Shown here one piece after another: positions 1 through 6,069 of a stretch of 7,346 bases of DNA (its first letter is position 1; every line of letters begins with the position of its first letter). The DNA is taken from the NCBI GenBank assembly GCA_030054235.1, contig JASGCG010000077.1, positions 1 through 7,346 of the forward strand, given 5' to 3'. Position numbers and translations under genes: made by a program. The notes beneath the pieces are model-generated. The model searched no databases and was not told the origin of the DNA. It saw nothing but the letters and a program-made list of their open reading frames with translations. The stretch is from Bacteroidia bacterium (GTDB taxonomy: Bacteria; Planctomycetota; Phycisphaerae; Phycisphaerales; SM1A02).

Positions 1-75
1 CGTCGAGCGAGGAAGCCGGGGCGCATGGACGTACTGTAATTCGGCGCGCTTGATCGGCCAGCGCAAGAAGGTGAT
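1..75. other. Flank downstream of the DUF4143 gene, no gene seen
   Basis: This short stretch lies beyond the stop codon of the ATPase gene at the left window edge. Neither strand carries a convincing coding region. A weak 5-bp inverted repeat (GCGCT at 46-50, AGCGC at 60-64) is present, but no T-run follows it, so I do not call a terminator. Confidence 0.4.
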
Positions 76-1302
76 TCAGCCCAGTTCACGCATCATCGCC
101 GAGACCGACGCGGGCCACGATCGCCACGAGATCACGTCTGTTGGAGCCTGATGCGGCTCGACGCCGCAGACGATCTTGGGCTGAGGCGGCTTCGAGGCAT
201 CATCAAAGGTGCTCGACCATCGCAGGATCGGATCCAGCCACTCTCGCTGGAAGGTCGCGCCGGCCTTGACCTCGATCCCCACGCGGTGGCGCGGTGTCTC
301 CACCATGAGATCGATCTCGAGGCCGGACTGATCACGCCAGTGGCTCCATGCATGACGCTGACCAGCATTGGCTTGCGCCTTCATGGACTCAGCAACCACC
401 CATGATTCGAACATCGGCCCACGCAAGGGGTGGGTGCTCAGGTGCTCCGTCGACCTGATGCCCAGCAACGAGCAGGTCAGCCCACTGTCGAGCATGTGCA
501 GCTTCGGGCTCTTCACCAAGCGCTTGCGCACATTGCCGTGCCATGCAGGCAAGAGCGCAAGCACGAACGTCGCCTCGAGCACCGAGATCCAGCTGCGCGC
601 GGTGGGCGCCGACACACCGGCGTCAGCCGCCAGCGCGGACACATTCAGCAGTTGCCCGGTCCGGCCGGCGCACAGCGCCATGAATCGACGGAACGCATTG
701 AGATCACCGAGTCGCAGCACGGAGCGCACGTCACGTTCGAGGTACGTGGCGACGTAGTTGGAGAGCCAGAGCACGGGGTCGAGCCGCTCGGCATGGATCG
801 GCGGATAGCCACCTGCCAGCAAGGCGTGATCGAGCGAGGGAGCCTCGACGCCATGACCCGGTGCAAGGCGCGCCACCTCGGTCCCATCCATGGGCAAGAG
901 TTCCAGCATCGCCACACGACCTGCAAGCGACTGCGAAATGCCCGACGACAGCTGCAGGCTCTCGGAGCCCGTGAGGATCCATCGCCCAGGTGCACGATTC
1001 GCATCGATCACTTCGAGCAAGTAGGAGAGCAACTCGGGCACGCGCTGGATCTCGTCGAGGATCGCGCCGCTCTCGCTGGGGGCCTTCGCCAGGAAGCCGC
1101 GGGGATCCGCGCGCGCGAAGGCAGCGACGTCGGGCGACTCAAGCACCCACGCGCGGTGGCCGGGGAAGGCATGTCGAGCGAGGACCGACTTCCCGCTCTG
1201 GCGGGGTCCCACGATGGCGACTGCGGGGAAACTGGCCGCACATCGCGTCACATGAGGCTCGATGGCGCGCGAAATGGTGGATCGCAACTCATTCACGGGC
1301 AT
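76..1302 (-). CDS. AAA-family ATPase with DUF4143 domain
   Basis: A P-loop ATPase of the AAA_14/DUF4143 family. These proteins are widespread, often horizontally mobile, and their function is largely unknown. Residue numbers here count from the upstream TTG at 1353. A Walker A motif GPRQSGKS sits at 49-56 (the family usually has GPRQVGKT). A Walker B AILDEIQ lies at 97-103 and a sensor-1 strand ILTGS at 126-130. The DUF4143 part runs from about 200. It holds a winged-helix-like segment (about 235-285) and a C-terminal PD-(D/E)XK-like pattern with D348 and the E-V-K triplet at 361-363. I prefer the ATG at 1302 (408 aa). It leaves 26 residues before the FPAV strand, as is normal, whereas the longer TTG start would make the upstream palindrome coding. 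That ATG has no good Shine-Dalgarno of its own, so translation may be coupled to a short leader ORF. The gene diverges from a toxin-antitoxin pair. The family call is secure; a cellular role cannot be stated. Confidence 0.93.
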   Translation of the reverse strand: MPVNELRSTISRAIEPHVTRCAASFPAVAIVGPRQSGKSVLARHAFPGHRAWVLESPDVAAFARADPRGFLAKAPSESGAILDEIQRVPELLSYLLEVIDANRAPGRWILTGSESLQLSSGISQSLAGRVAMLELLPMDGTEVARLAPGHGVEAPSLDHALLAGGYPPIHAERLDPVLWLSNYVATYLERDVRSVLRLGDLNAFRRFMALCAGRTGQLLNVSALAADAGVSAPTARSWISVLEATFVLALLPAWHGNVRKRLVKSPKLHMLDSGLTCSLLGIRSTEHLSTHPLRGPMFESWVVAESMKAQANAGQRHAWSHWRDQSGLEIDLMVETPRHRVGIEVKAGATFQREWLDPILRWSSTFDDASKPPQPKIVCGVEPHQAPTDVISWRSWPASVSAMMRELG

Positions 1303-1357
1303 GAGGATAGGGCAGGTTCTGACAGATTGAAAGTCTGACTTTCGATCTGTCAAACAT
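1289..1357 (-). other. Candidate 22-codon leader ORF overlapping the ATPase start
   Basis: An ATG at 1357 is preceded by AAGGAG (1370-1365) with a 7-nt spacer, the strongest ribosome-binding site in this region. The frame encodes a 22-residue peptide beginning MFDRSKVRL and stops at TGA 1291-1289. This is inside the ATPase coding region, 9 nt past that gene's ATG at 1302 and in a different frame. The arrangement would suit translational coupling or reinitiation. The peptide's codons cover the whole palindrome, so translating it would melt any hairpin there. The call conflicts with use of the overlapping TATAAT as a -10 box, because transcription would then start after this ATG. Confidence 0.3.
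1320..1352. promoter_or_regulatory. 33-bp near-perfect palindrome (operator or hairpin)
   Basis: The two 16-bp arms are TGACAGATTGAAAGTC and GACTTTCGATCTGTCA, separated by a single central T at 1336. They pair at 15 of 16 positions. The one mismatch becomes G-U in a plus-strand RNA and C-A in a minus-strand RNA. The palindrome ends 17 bp before the preferred ATPase ATG (1302) and lies directly downstream of a TATAAT hexamer. Its length and symmetry suggest a binding site for a dimeric regulator, perhaps autoregulation of the ATPase gene; an RNA hairpin in the 5' leader is the alternative. The repeat itself is directly visible, but its role is inferred. Confidence 0.6.
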
Positions 1358-1361
1358 TATA
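1356..1361 (-). promoter_or_regulatory. Perfect -10 hexamer (TATAAT) upstream of the ATPase gene
   Basis: The minus strand reads TATAAT at 1361-1356, rare in such GC-rich sequence. At a 17-bp spacer the -35 position (1384-1379) reads TTCGGT, a poor match to TTGACA, so an activator or an unusual sigma factor would be needed. Transcription would begin near 1349, inside the palindrome, so a regulator bound there would block initiation. The hexamer overlaps the leader ATG at 1357-1355. Confidence 0.4.
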
Positions 1362-1470
1362 GGACTCCTTCCCCGCCCACCGAACTTTCGGCGGCTCATC
1401 CGGTTGGGGAGCTGCGCTGGCGGATCATCGGCGCATGCATCAGGAATCCACTTCCCCGCGCGGCAAGTGT

Positions 1471-1499
1471 GTGGCATATTGCTGTACATCTGCTGCCAC
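1471..1499. promoter_or_regulatory. Inverted repeat, candidate toxin-antitoxin operator
   Basis: The arms GTGGCA (1471-1476) and TGCCAC (1494-1499) flank an AT-rich core that contains the palindrome TGTACA (1483-1488). The site ends 19 bp before the preferred antitoxin ATG, and a CATATT sequence at 1475-1480 could serve as a -10 box. Antitoxins with ribbon-helix-helix folds normally bind palindromes over their own promoter, so the position fits. The arms are short and the match could be chance. Confidence 0.3.
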
Positions 1500-1518
1500 G
1501 CCCCGGCGGCTCTCCCCC

Positions 1519-1809
1519 ATGCCTTCCCGCCGATCTCCAGCCACAGCGCGCCTTGATGTGCGGCTCACGCCCGCCCACAAGGAGCTCATCGAGCACGCCG
1601 CCGCCGCGCGCGGCGTGACCGTGTCGGCCTTTGTGGTCGGCACGCTCGTCGCCGAAGCAGAAGCGGCGATGGAGCGCCCTGGCACATTTCGCCTGAGCGC
1701 GCGCGACACGCAACGACTTCTACAACTGCTGGAGAACCCGCCAGCACCCAACGCTGCCATGCGACGTGCCATGGCGCGCCATGCCGACTCGCAGCGCAAG
1801 CGGGCCTGA
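1519..1809 (+). CDS. DUF1778 ribbon-helix-helix antitoxin (TacA-like)
   Basis: Antitoxin of a type II toxin-antitoxin pair whose toxin is a GNAT acetyltransferase. The N-terminal half (RLDVRL at 11-16, then two helices to about 47) is the DNA-binding ribbon-helix-helix dimerisation unit used to repress the operon. The C-terminal tail carries the family signature FRLSARD (57-63) followed by LENPPAPN (71-78) and a basic helix. In TacA/KacA-type antitoxins this tail wraps the toxin and blocks acetyl-CoA or tRNA binding. The 96-residue length from ATG 1519 matches the family. An in-frame ATG at 1435 would add 28 unconserved residues and would include the putative operator in the coding region, so I reject it. 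No clear Shine-Dalgarno precedes 1519. The stop overlaps the toxin gene, the standard layout for this family. Confidence 0.93.
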   Translation: MPSRRSPATARLDVRLTPAHKELIEHAAAARGVTVSAFVVGTLVAEAEAAMERPGTFRLSARDTQRLLQLLENPPAPNAAMRRAMARHADSQRKRA

Positions 1810-2314
1810 TCGCCCGCAGATCGAGCGGTTGCACGCACGCCACGACCGATCCGGGTTCCGGTCAGGGCATGCAACGCTTGATCAGTACCTACGTGTTTTC
1901 GCAAGCCAGCATCAGCGCGGCGGTACCAGTCAGACCCACGTTGCGTTGCTCAACAACCTGGTGGTTGGCTACGTCTCCCTCTCGGCAGGATCGATCGCTT
2001 TCGAGGTGCTCCCAGCAGCACTTGCTGCCCGATCGCCACGCCATCCAGTACCGACAGTGCATATCGGGCGAATGGCCGTGGATCAGCGTCAGCAAGGGCG
2101 AGGCATTGGCGCAATGCTCTTGGCTCACGCCACGATGGTGGCGTGCGAAATGGCCCAGCAGATCGGCGTTCGAGCGCTCACGGCAACAGCGATCGACGAT
2201 CGCGCCCTCGCCTTTTACGTTCACCATGGGTTTGTCCAACTTGAGCCTGGCAGTCGGTCCGTCGTGTTTCCGCTGCGGCCCAATCTGAAGCCACCCCACA
2301 CCACCGCCCGCTGA
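1781..2314 (+). CDS. GNAT-family acetyltransferase toxin (TacT-like)
   Basis: Toxin partner of the DUF1778 antitoxin. TacT-family enzymes acetylate the amino group of the amino acid on charged tRNA and so stop translation. Numbering from ATG 1781 (177 aa), the family N-terminal element GFRSGHATLDQYLR (25-38) is followed by QHQRGGTSQTHVAL (43-56). The acetyl-CoA core is HIGRMAVD (94-101) with the pyrophosphate loop QGRGIG (105-110). FYVHHGF (145-151) supplies the conserved tyrosine (Y146) thought to be the general acid. All key parts are present, so the enzyme looks intact. Start choice is uncertain. ATG 1781 overlaps the antitoxin by 29 bp and gives an N-terminus of usual length. ATG 1766 adds five residues, and TTG 1829 would leave very little before the first motif. 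None has a good Shine-Dalgarno, consistent with coupling to the antitoxin. Confidence 0.92.
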   Translation: MPTRSASGPDRPQIERLHARHDRSGFRSGHATLDQYLRVFASQHQRGGTSQTHVALLNNLVVGYVSLSAGSIAFEVLPAALAARSPRHPVPTVHIGRMAVDQRQQGRGIGAMLLAHATMVACEMAQQIGVRALTATAIDDRALAFYVHHGFVQLEPGSRSVVFPLRPNLKPPHTTAR

Positions 2315-2322
2315 ATCGGCAT

Positions 2323-2369
2323 GCGGCGCCCCACGCGCCAGCGCCCCACCCGCGCCCACCCGCCCCGCC
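2323..2369. repeat. T-free, C-rich spacer with imperfect GCGCCCCAC repeats
   Basis: The 47 bp between two convergent genes contain no T on the plus strand and are dominated by C. GCGCCCCAC occurs at 2326-2334 and 2341-2349, and a shortened copy, GCGCCCAC, at 2352-2359. No hairpin followed by a T-run is seen for either gene. A C-rich transcript after the toxin stop could help Rho loading, but that is only a guess. Confidence 0.35.
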
Positions 2370-4898
2370 TCAGTCGCCCGCTGCAGCCAGCGCCCGCCGC
2401 CGCTGGAACGCGTCGCTCATAGCGATCCCCATCACCAGCGACTCGAACGAGCGGTCACGCGCGAGCCGCGCGGCCAGTTCAGCCACGAGCGGGTCATCCG
2501 CCTCGGCGGTCCCGCGCCCGAGCGCATACACGAGCAGTCGCCGTGCAAGCGAGCGCTCGAAGGCCGTTCCCGCACCGACCATCGTCGCCACGCCCGGCAC
2601 GCCATCGATCGTCGCGCCTCCGGGCAACTCCGTCGTGTCCTCGACCGCGTGACCATCGACCAACGTGCGCGTGCGGCCGTTGGCATCGAAGCCCTCGAAC
2701 GCCAGGCCGATCGCGTCCATGCGCACGTGGCAGCTCGCGCAGTCGGGATTGGCCCGGTGCATCGCCATGAGCTCGCGCATCGAGCGGTCCTCGGTGTTCG
2801 TCGCACCCTCGGGCAGCTGCGGCACGCCGGGCGGCGGCGGTGGCGGTGCCTGGTCGAGCAGCGCCTCGAGCACCCACTTGCCACGCTTGACCGGGCTCGT
2901 GCGGGTGGGGTTGCTGGTCGCGGCGAGCACGCTGCCGTGGCCAAAGATCCCCGGCGGCCTCGGCGCATCGGCGCCCGCATAGAACGCTCGAAGCTCCTGC
3001 GTGCCAGCGGACTCCGTCGAATCGAGCAGCGCGCGTACCGGCAGCTCGCCGCGCACGATGCGCCAGCAGAGATCGCGCGTCTCTTGCTGCATCAGCGTGA
3101 GCATGCGTGCATCGAGCCCCGGATAGATCGCCGGGTCGAACTGCCGCAGCTCCAGCCCATCGATCCCGAGCCACTGCGTGAAGAAGCGCTCGTCGAGCGC
3201 ATCGGCGCGCGGGTCGGCCAGCATGCGCTGGATCTGGGCGCGTAGCGGACCGGGCTTCGAGAGCTCGCCGCGGCTGGCTGCATCACGCAGCGCGCGGTCG
3301 GGCACGCTCGCCCACAGGAAAAACGCCAAGCGGCTCGCGAGTTCGCTGCCGGAGAGGTTGCGCACAGTGCGCCCTTCGGCGAGCGGTGCCTCCACACGCA
3401 GCAGGAATCGCGGATCGACCAAGACCGCAGTGACGAGCGCGCGCAGTTGGTCATCGAAGGGTGCCTTCGATCCGCCGGCGGCCTCGATCGCCGTGCGCGC
3501 CAGTGCTTGGCCGTCGCGGTCCTCGACCGGCGCGCGAAAGAGCTCTGTCGCCAGCGCGGTCGCCACGCGCCGCAGTTGCTGCGTGGTCGAGCCCTTGCCG
3601 GCGATCTCTGTGGCCCACCGCTGGAACGGCGTGGGCGTGGTGGGTTCGAGCGGGCCGATCAGGCGCATGCCGTGCAGGTGCAGGTTGCGATCTCGCGCGG
3701 CTAGGTTCGGTTCCTTGGGGTCGTAGTAGTCGTTCAGGAACGCCACGCCGATGCGGTGTGAGCCGGGCTCGAGACGGCCCTGCCAAACCAGTGTGCCGGG
3801 GCTGACGCGCTCGAACGGGATGGCTGTGCTGGCCGTTCCAGCAGCGGGTGGAGCATTCCGGCCAGAGGCACCTTGCTCGCGTGGGGCCTTGTCCTTCCGG
3901 GGTGCGCGGCCCGCCGCAGCATCGTTGGGTTCGGGGGGATCCCACGCTTGGCTCAGGACCGTCGTGCCATCGACGAGCACCGCCGCCTGCGCCACATCTG
4001 GGCCAGCGCGCGATGCCGAGCATGTGGCCTCGAACCGATAGGTGCCCGGAAGCGTCACCGTGAAGCTCGTCGTCAGCGACCCGTTGGTGGCCAGCACCTG
4101 CACGCCATCGTGCTGGCTGCCCTGACCGCGGCGCTCGAGCGAGCCGAGTACGGCGTCTTGGGTGGTTTCCTGCGATGGCGGCAGGACGGCGGCGGCGGCG
4201 ACCGCTTCGGCCGACACCAGGAACTTCTCAACCAAGAGCGGCGGCAGCGCGAGCGTGGACGCCGTGGTGTCAAAGCCCTCGCCCACGTCATCAGCCGGCA
4301 GCGTGGCGAGTGCGATGGCGCGCAGCGACTGCGCGAAGGCGGGCGGCGGGGTGCTTGAAGCGGCGTGCGCGGGTGCGTTGGTTGGGTTGCTTTCGGATGA
4401 TGCAGTCGCGGCGCTTGGTTCTGCGCCCAAACAACCGATCGTGTCGCGGATGCTGTTGGCGACCTGCCAGCGATTGAGTCGGCGCACGAGCGGCACTTCG
4501 CGGCGGGTAGGTGGCACGGCGGCATCGATCGCCGCGATCATCGCGGCGTACTCGGCAGCGCTCGGTCGCTCGGTTTCCTCGATCGGCGGCATGTCCTGCC
4601 GCGCCAAGCGTGCGCGGACCGCACGCAGCGCCGATGGCTGCGCGCTATCGAGCAACATGTTCAGGTCAAAGCCCCCCTTCCCGCGCGCGCCGTCGTGGCA
4701 ATCTAGGCAGTGAGTGCGAAGGCCGGATTTGAGCGCGGGCGGTGTGAGCTGGGAATCCGCGGGACTCGCCCTCGCTGACGCAGCATGCAGCGGCACTGAG
4801 GCGGCGGCCGCGTTCGGGGCGCGTGCCGCATCGAGCGGCAGCACCGTAACCCCGACCACGCCGAGAGCCACAACACATCCAGCGGTGCGCAACGCCAT
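2370..4898 (-). CDS. Secreted dihaem DUF1592-family protein with CBM60-like insert
   Basis: A large exported cytochrome-like protein of the planctomycete PSCyt1/DUF1592 type; its biochemical role is unknown. Residues count from the GTG at 4901. A Sec signal peptide covers 1-28 (R5, hydrophobic 9-22, ARA at the likely cleavage site). The PSCyt1 region (about 53-126) has haem motif C65-L-D-C68-H69. DUF1587 (about 136-212) is broken by a low-complexity Ala/Ser/Pro stretch near 160-190. A CBM60-like beta domain (about 265-417, with FLNDYYDP and DRNL) is itself split by a 35-residue charged, Ala/Pro-rich insert (326-360). DUF1595 (about 445-503), DUF1592 (about 515-645), DUF1588 with the second haem C721-A-S-C724-H725, and DUF1585 (about 760-834) follow. 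ATG 4898 (842 aa) and GTG 4901 are adjacent, and no strong Shine-Dalgarno separates them. The DUF1552 gene that often accompanies this family is not next to it; a convergent toxin gene is. The upstream membrane-protein gene may be co-transcribed. Confidence 0.93.
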   Translation of the reverse strand: MALRTAGCVVALGVVGVTVLPLDAARAPNAAAASVPLHAASARASPADSQLTPPALKSGLRTHCLDCHDGARGKGGFDLNMLLDSAQPSALRAVRARLARQDMPPIEETERPSAAEYAAMIAAIDAAVPPTRREVPLVRRLNRWQVANSIRDTIGCLGAEPSAATASSESNPTNAPAHAASSTPPPAFAQSLRAIALATLPADDVGEGFDTTASTLALPPLLVEKFLVSAEAVAAAAVLPPSQETTQDAVLGSLERRGQGSQHDGVQVLATNGSLTTSFTVTLPGTYRFEATCSASRAGPDVAQAAVLVDGTTVLSQAWDPPEPNDAAAGRAPRKDKAPREQGASGRNAPPAAGTASTAIPFERVSPGTLVWQGRLEPGSHRIGVAFLNDYYDPKEPNLAARDRNLHLHGMRLIGPLEPTTPTPFQRWATEIAGKGSTTQQLRRVATALATELFRAPVEDRDGQALARTAIEAAGGSKAPFDDQLRALVTAVLVDPRFLLRVEAPLAEGRTVRNLSGSELASRLAFFLWASVPDRALRDAASRGELSKPGPLRAQIQRMLADPRADALDERFFTQWLGIDGLELRQFDPAIYPGLDARMLTLMQQETRDLCWRIVRGELPVRALLDSTESAGTQELRAFYAGADAPRPPGIFGHGSVLAATSNPTRTSPVKRGKWVLEALLDQAPPPPPPGVPQLPEGATNTEDRSMRELMAMHRANPDCASCHVRMDAIGLAFEGFDANGRTRTLVDGHAVEDTTELPGGATIDGVPGVATMVGAGTAFERSLARRLLVYALGRGTAEADDPLVAELAARLARDRSFESLVMGIAMSDAFQRRRALAAAGD

Positions 4899-4949
4899 CA
4901 CGCACAGACGATACCTCGCAACGATCCAGGCCCAAGCCCCGCCCCAGCG

Positions 4950-5969
4950 CTACATCCGTACCACGAGCTTCAGCACGCTGGGGAGGTTCGACTGCTCGAC
5001 ACCTGACTTCAACATGGCGAGGAACTGCGGCTCGAAACGGAGCAAGCCACAGCGTGACGCTGGCAGGCCCCAGGGGGCTGGTTTGCCCTCGTACAGACGA
5101 TCCTGAGCCCACGAAACGTAGTGCCGCCACGCTGTCGAACGTTCAAGGGCGGCTGCTTCCAGCGCCATGCGTAGATCAAGATGCTGCCGCATGGCGTAGT
5201 CGAGCGCCAGAGCGAACATGCGGGTGCGGTGAGCAAAGTGGTGCTTGAAGTCGAATCGGCGGATGCGGCTGGCTTCGTCCCGGAACTCCAGATAGAGCTC
5301 TATGGCCCGAAGCAACCCGTGCTGTCGGGCGCCGTGCGGGATGGTGTGGGCCGCAAGGTCCCCGAGCGCTTCGTTTGTCCTGAACCACTGAACCTGAAGT
5401 TCGCCACTGTCCTCGAGCATGGCCATGACCTCCGTCAGACCCCATCGAAGCCGACCCGAAGATGCATCACGAACCATGGTGAGGCTGGCCCACTCCTGAC
5501 CGCGCTGCTGAAACGCCCAGTGCAGCACACGCAGCACCTTCTCGCCATCGCGAATCGATCGGCGAGGCGTGATGGGATAGAGCACCCCATACACCCAACC
5601 TGAATTGGGTCTGCCGCCGAGATAGCCCAGCAGAAAATGCTGCCTGAACCACCGACGCCCCTCGTCGAAGAGGAAGAACGGAAACCAGATCGGCGTAAGC
5701 ACGATCAATACAGGAACCACTAGCACACGCGCAACCCGACTCCAGACTCGCCCTGCGCGGGTTCGGAGCCAGGGATCTTCATCGATTGACGACTCGCGAA
5801 ACTCAGACCAATCGATCGAGTCTTCGACCTGCCGATCGCCATCAGCAACTGGGCTGTCCTGCACTGCCTTCACCTGAACCGATGGTGACTGCTCGTCACG
5901 TAAAGTTGGCGGCTTTGGTTCAGTGAACAACTGGAGCCCTGAGTCCTCGTCGTCGGATTCCTCAGCCAT
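4950..5969 (-). CDS. Unrecognised membrane protein with C-terminal T2SF-like domain
   Basis: I do not recognise the full-length protein (339 aa from ATG 5969). The first 65 or so residues are acidic and probably disordered. A basic stretch (RTRAGRVWSRVAR) leads into one strong hydrophobic segment at about 80-101 (VLVVPVLIVLTPIWFPFFLF), followed by positive charge. The middle (about 130-235) is soluble and has no motif I can name. The last 95 or so residues resemble the cytoplasmic helical domain of GspF/PilC. A helix with FALALDYAMRQHLDLRMALE matches the family's opening pattern, and FEPQFLAMLKSGVEQSNL matches its FP...GE.SG.L pattern. The protein stops where the first GspF membrane helix would start, and no downstream frame continues it. 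The start is set by GAGGTGG (5980-5974); the in-frame GTG at 6005 has no such site. The DUF1592 gene begins about 50 bp after the stop. Confidence 0.85.
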   Translation of the reverse strand: MAEESDDEDSGLQLFTEPKPPTLRDEQSPSVQVKAVQDSPVADGDRQVEDSIDWSEFRESSIDEDPWLRTRAGRVWSRVARVLVVPVLIVLTPIWFPFFLFDEGRRWFRQHFLLGYLGGRPNSGWVYGVLYPITPRRSIRDGEKVLRVLHWAFQQRGQEWASLTMVRDASSGRLRWGLTEVMAMLEDSGELQVQWFRTNEALGDLAAHTIPHGARQHGLLRAIELYLEFRDEASRIRRFDFKHHFAHRTRMFALALDYAMRQHLDLRMALEAAALERSTAWRHYVSWAQDRLYEGKPAPWGLPASRCGLLRFEPQFLAMLKSGVEQSNLPSVLKLVVRM

Positions 5970-5973
5970 GCGA

Positions 5974-5980
5974 CCACCTC
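5974..5980 (-). promoter_or_regulatory. Ribosome-binding site that sets the start at 5969
   Basis: GAGGTGG on the minus strand, with its GAGG core 7 nt before ATG 5969. The alternative GTG start at 6005 has AGGAG only about 15 nt upstream, which is too far. This decides for the shorter 339-residue product. Confidence 0.6.
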
Positions 5981-6011
5981 GGAGCTCTGAGTCGGTATCG
6001 GGCACGCCGAT

Positions 6012-6040
6012 ATGTTCGCGCTCCTGTCAGATTGGGTCAA
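6012..6040 (-). promoter_or_regulatory. Candidate sigma-70-type promoter for the 5969-2370 gene pair
   Basis: On the minus strand TTGACC (6040-6035) matches five of six -35 positions. It lies 17 bp from GAACAT (6017-6012), a weak -10 with three of six. It sits in the gap after the rfbC stop and would start transcription near 6005, giving a leader of about 35 nt before ATG 5969. This would separate the pair from the rhamnose operon, although read-through from rfbC remains possible because no terminator is visible. Confidence 0.3.
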
Positions 6041-6069
6041 TGATTTTTCTCAGACACGGCTGACGTCGC

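Noticed and set aside
46..64. Inverted repeat as terminator of the ATPase gene
   Set aside because: The stem is only 5 bp with a 9-nt loop and no T-run on the relevant strand.
430..1338. 302-codon open frame on the plus strand opposite the DUF4143 gene
   Set aside because: It is Arg/Gly/His-rich with no domain, runs antisense to a well-conserved ATPase, and is the usual by-product of high-GC codon bias.
1303..1353. TTG start at 1353 for the ATPase
   Set aside because: Its spacing to AAGGAG is 11 nt, the extra 17 residues are encoded by the palindrome, and ATG 1302 gives a family-typical N-terminus.
1435..1518. 28-residue N-terminal extension of the antitoxin
   Set aside because: It is unconserved in appearance, exceeds family length, and would place the promoter/operator candidate inside the gene.
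4666..5130. Minus-strand 154-codon frame across the 4902-4949 gap, considered as a frameshifted continuation of the T2SF-like protein
   Set aside because: The translation has no hydrophobic helices and does not resemble the rest of GspF, so the protein appears to end naturally at 4950.
6006..6069. Rho-independent terminator after rfbC
   Set aside because: No GC-rich hairpin followed by T residues is present on the minus strand; the A-run there is on the wrong strand for a terminator of this operon.
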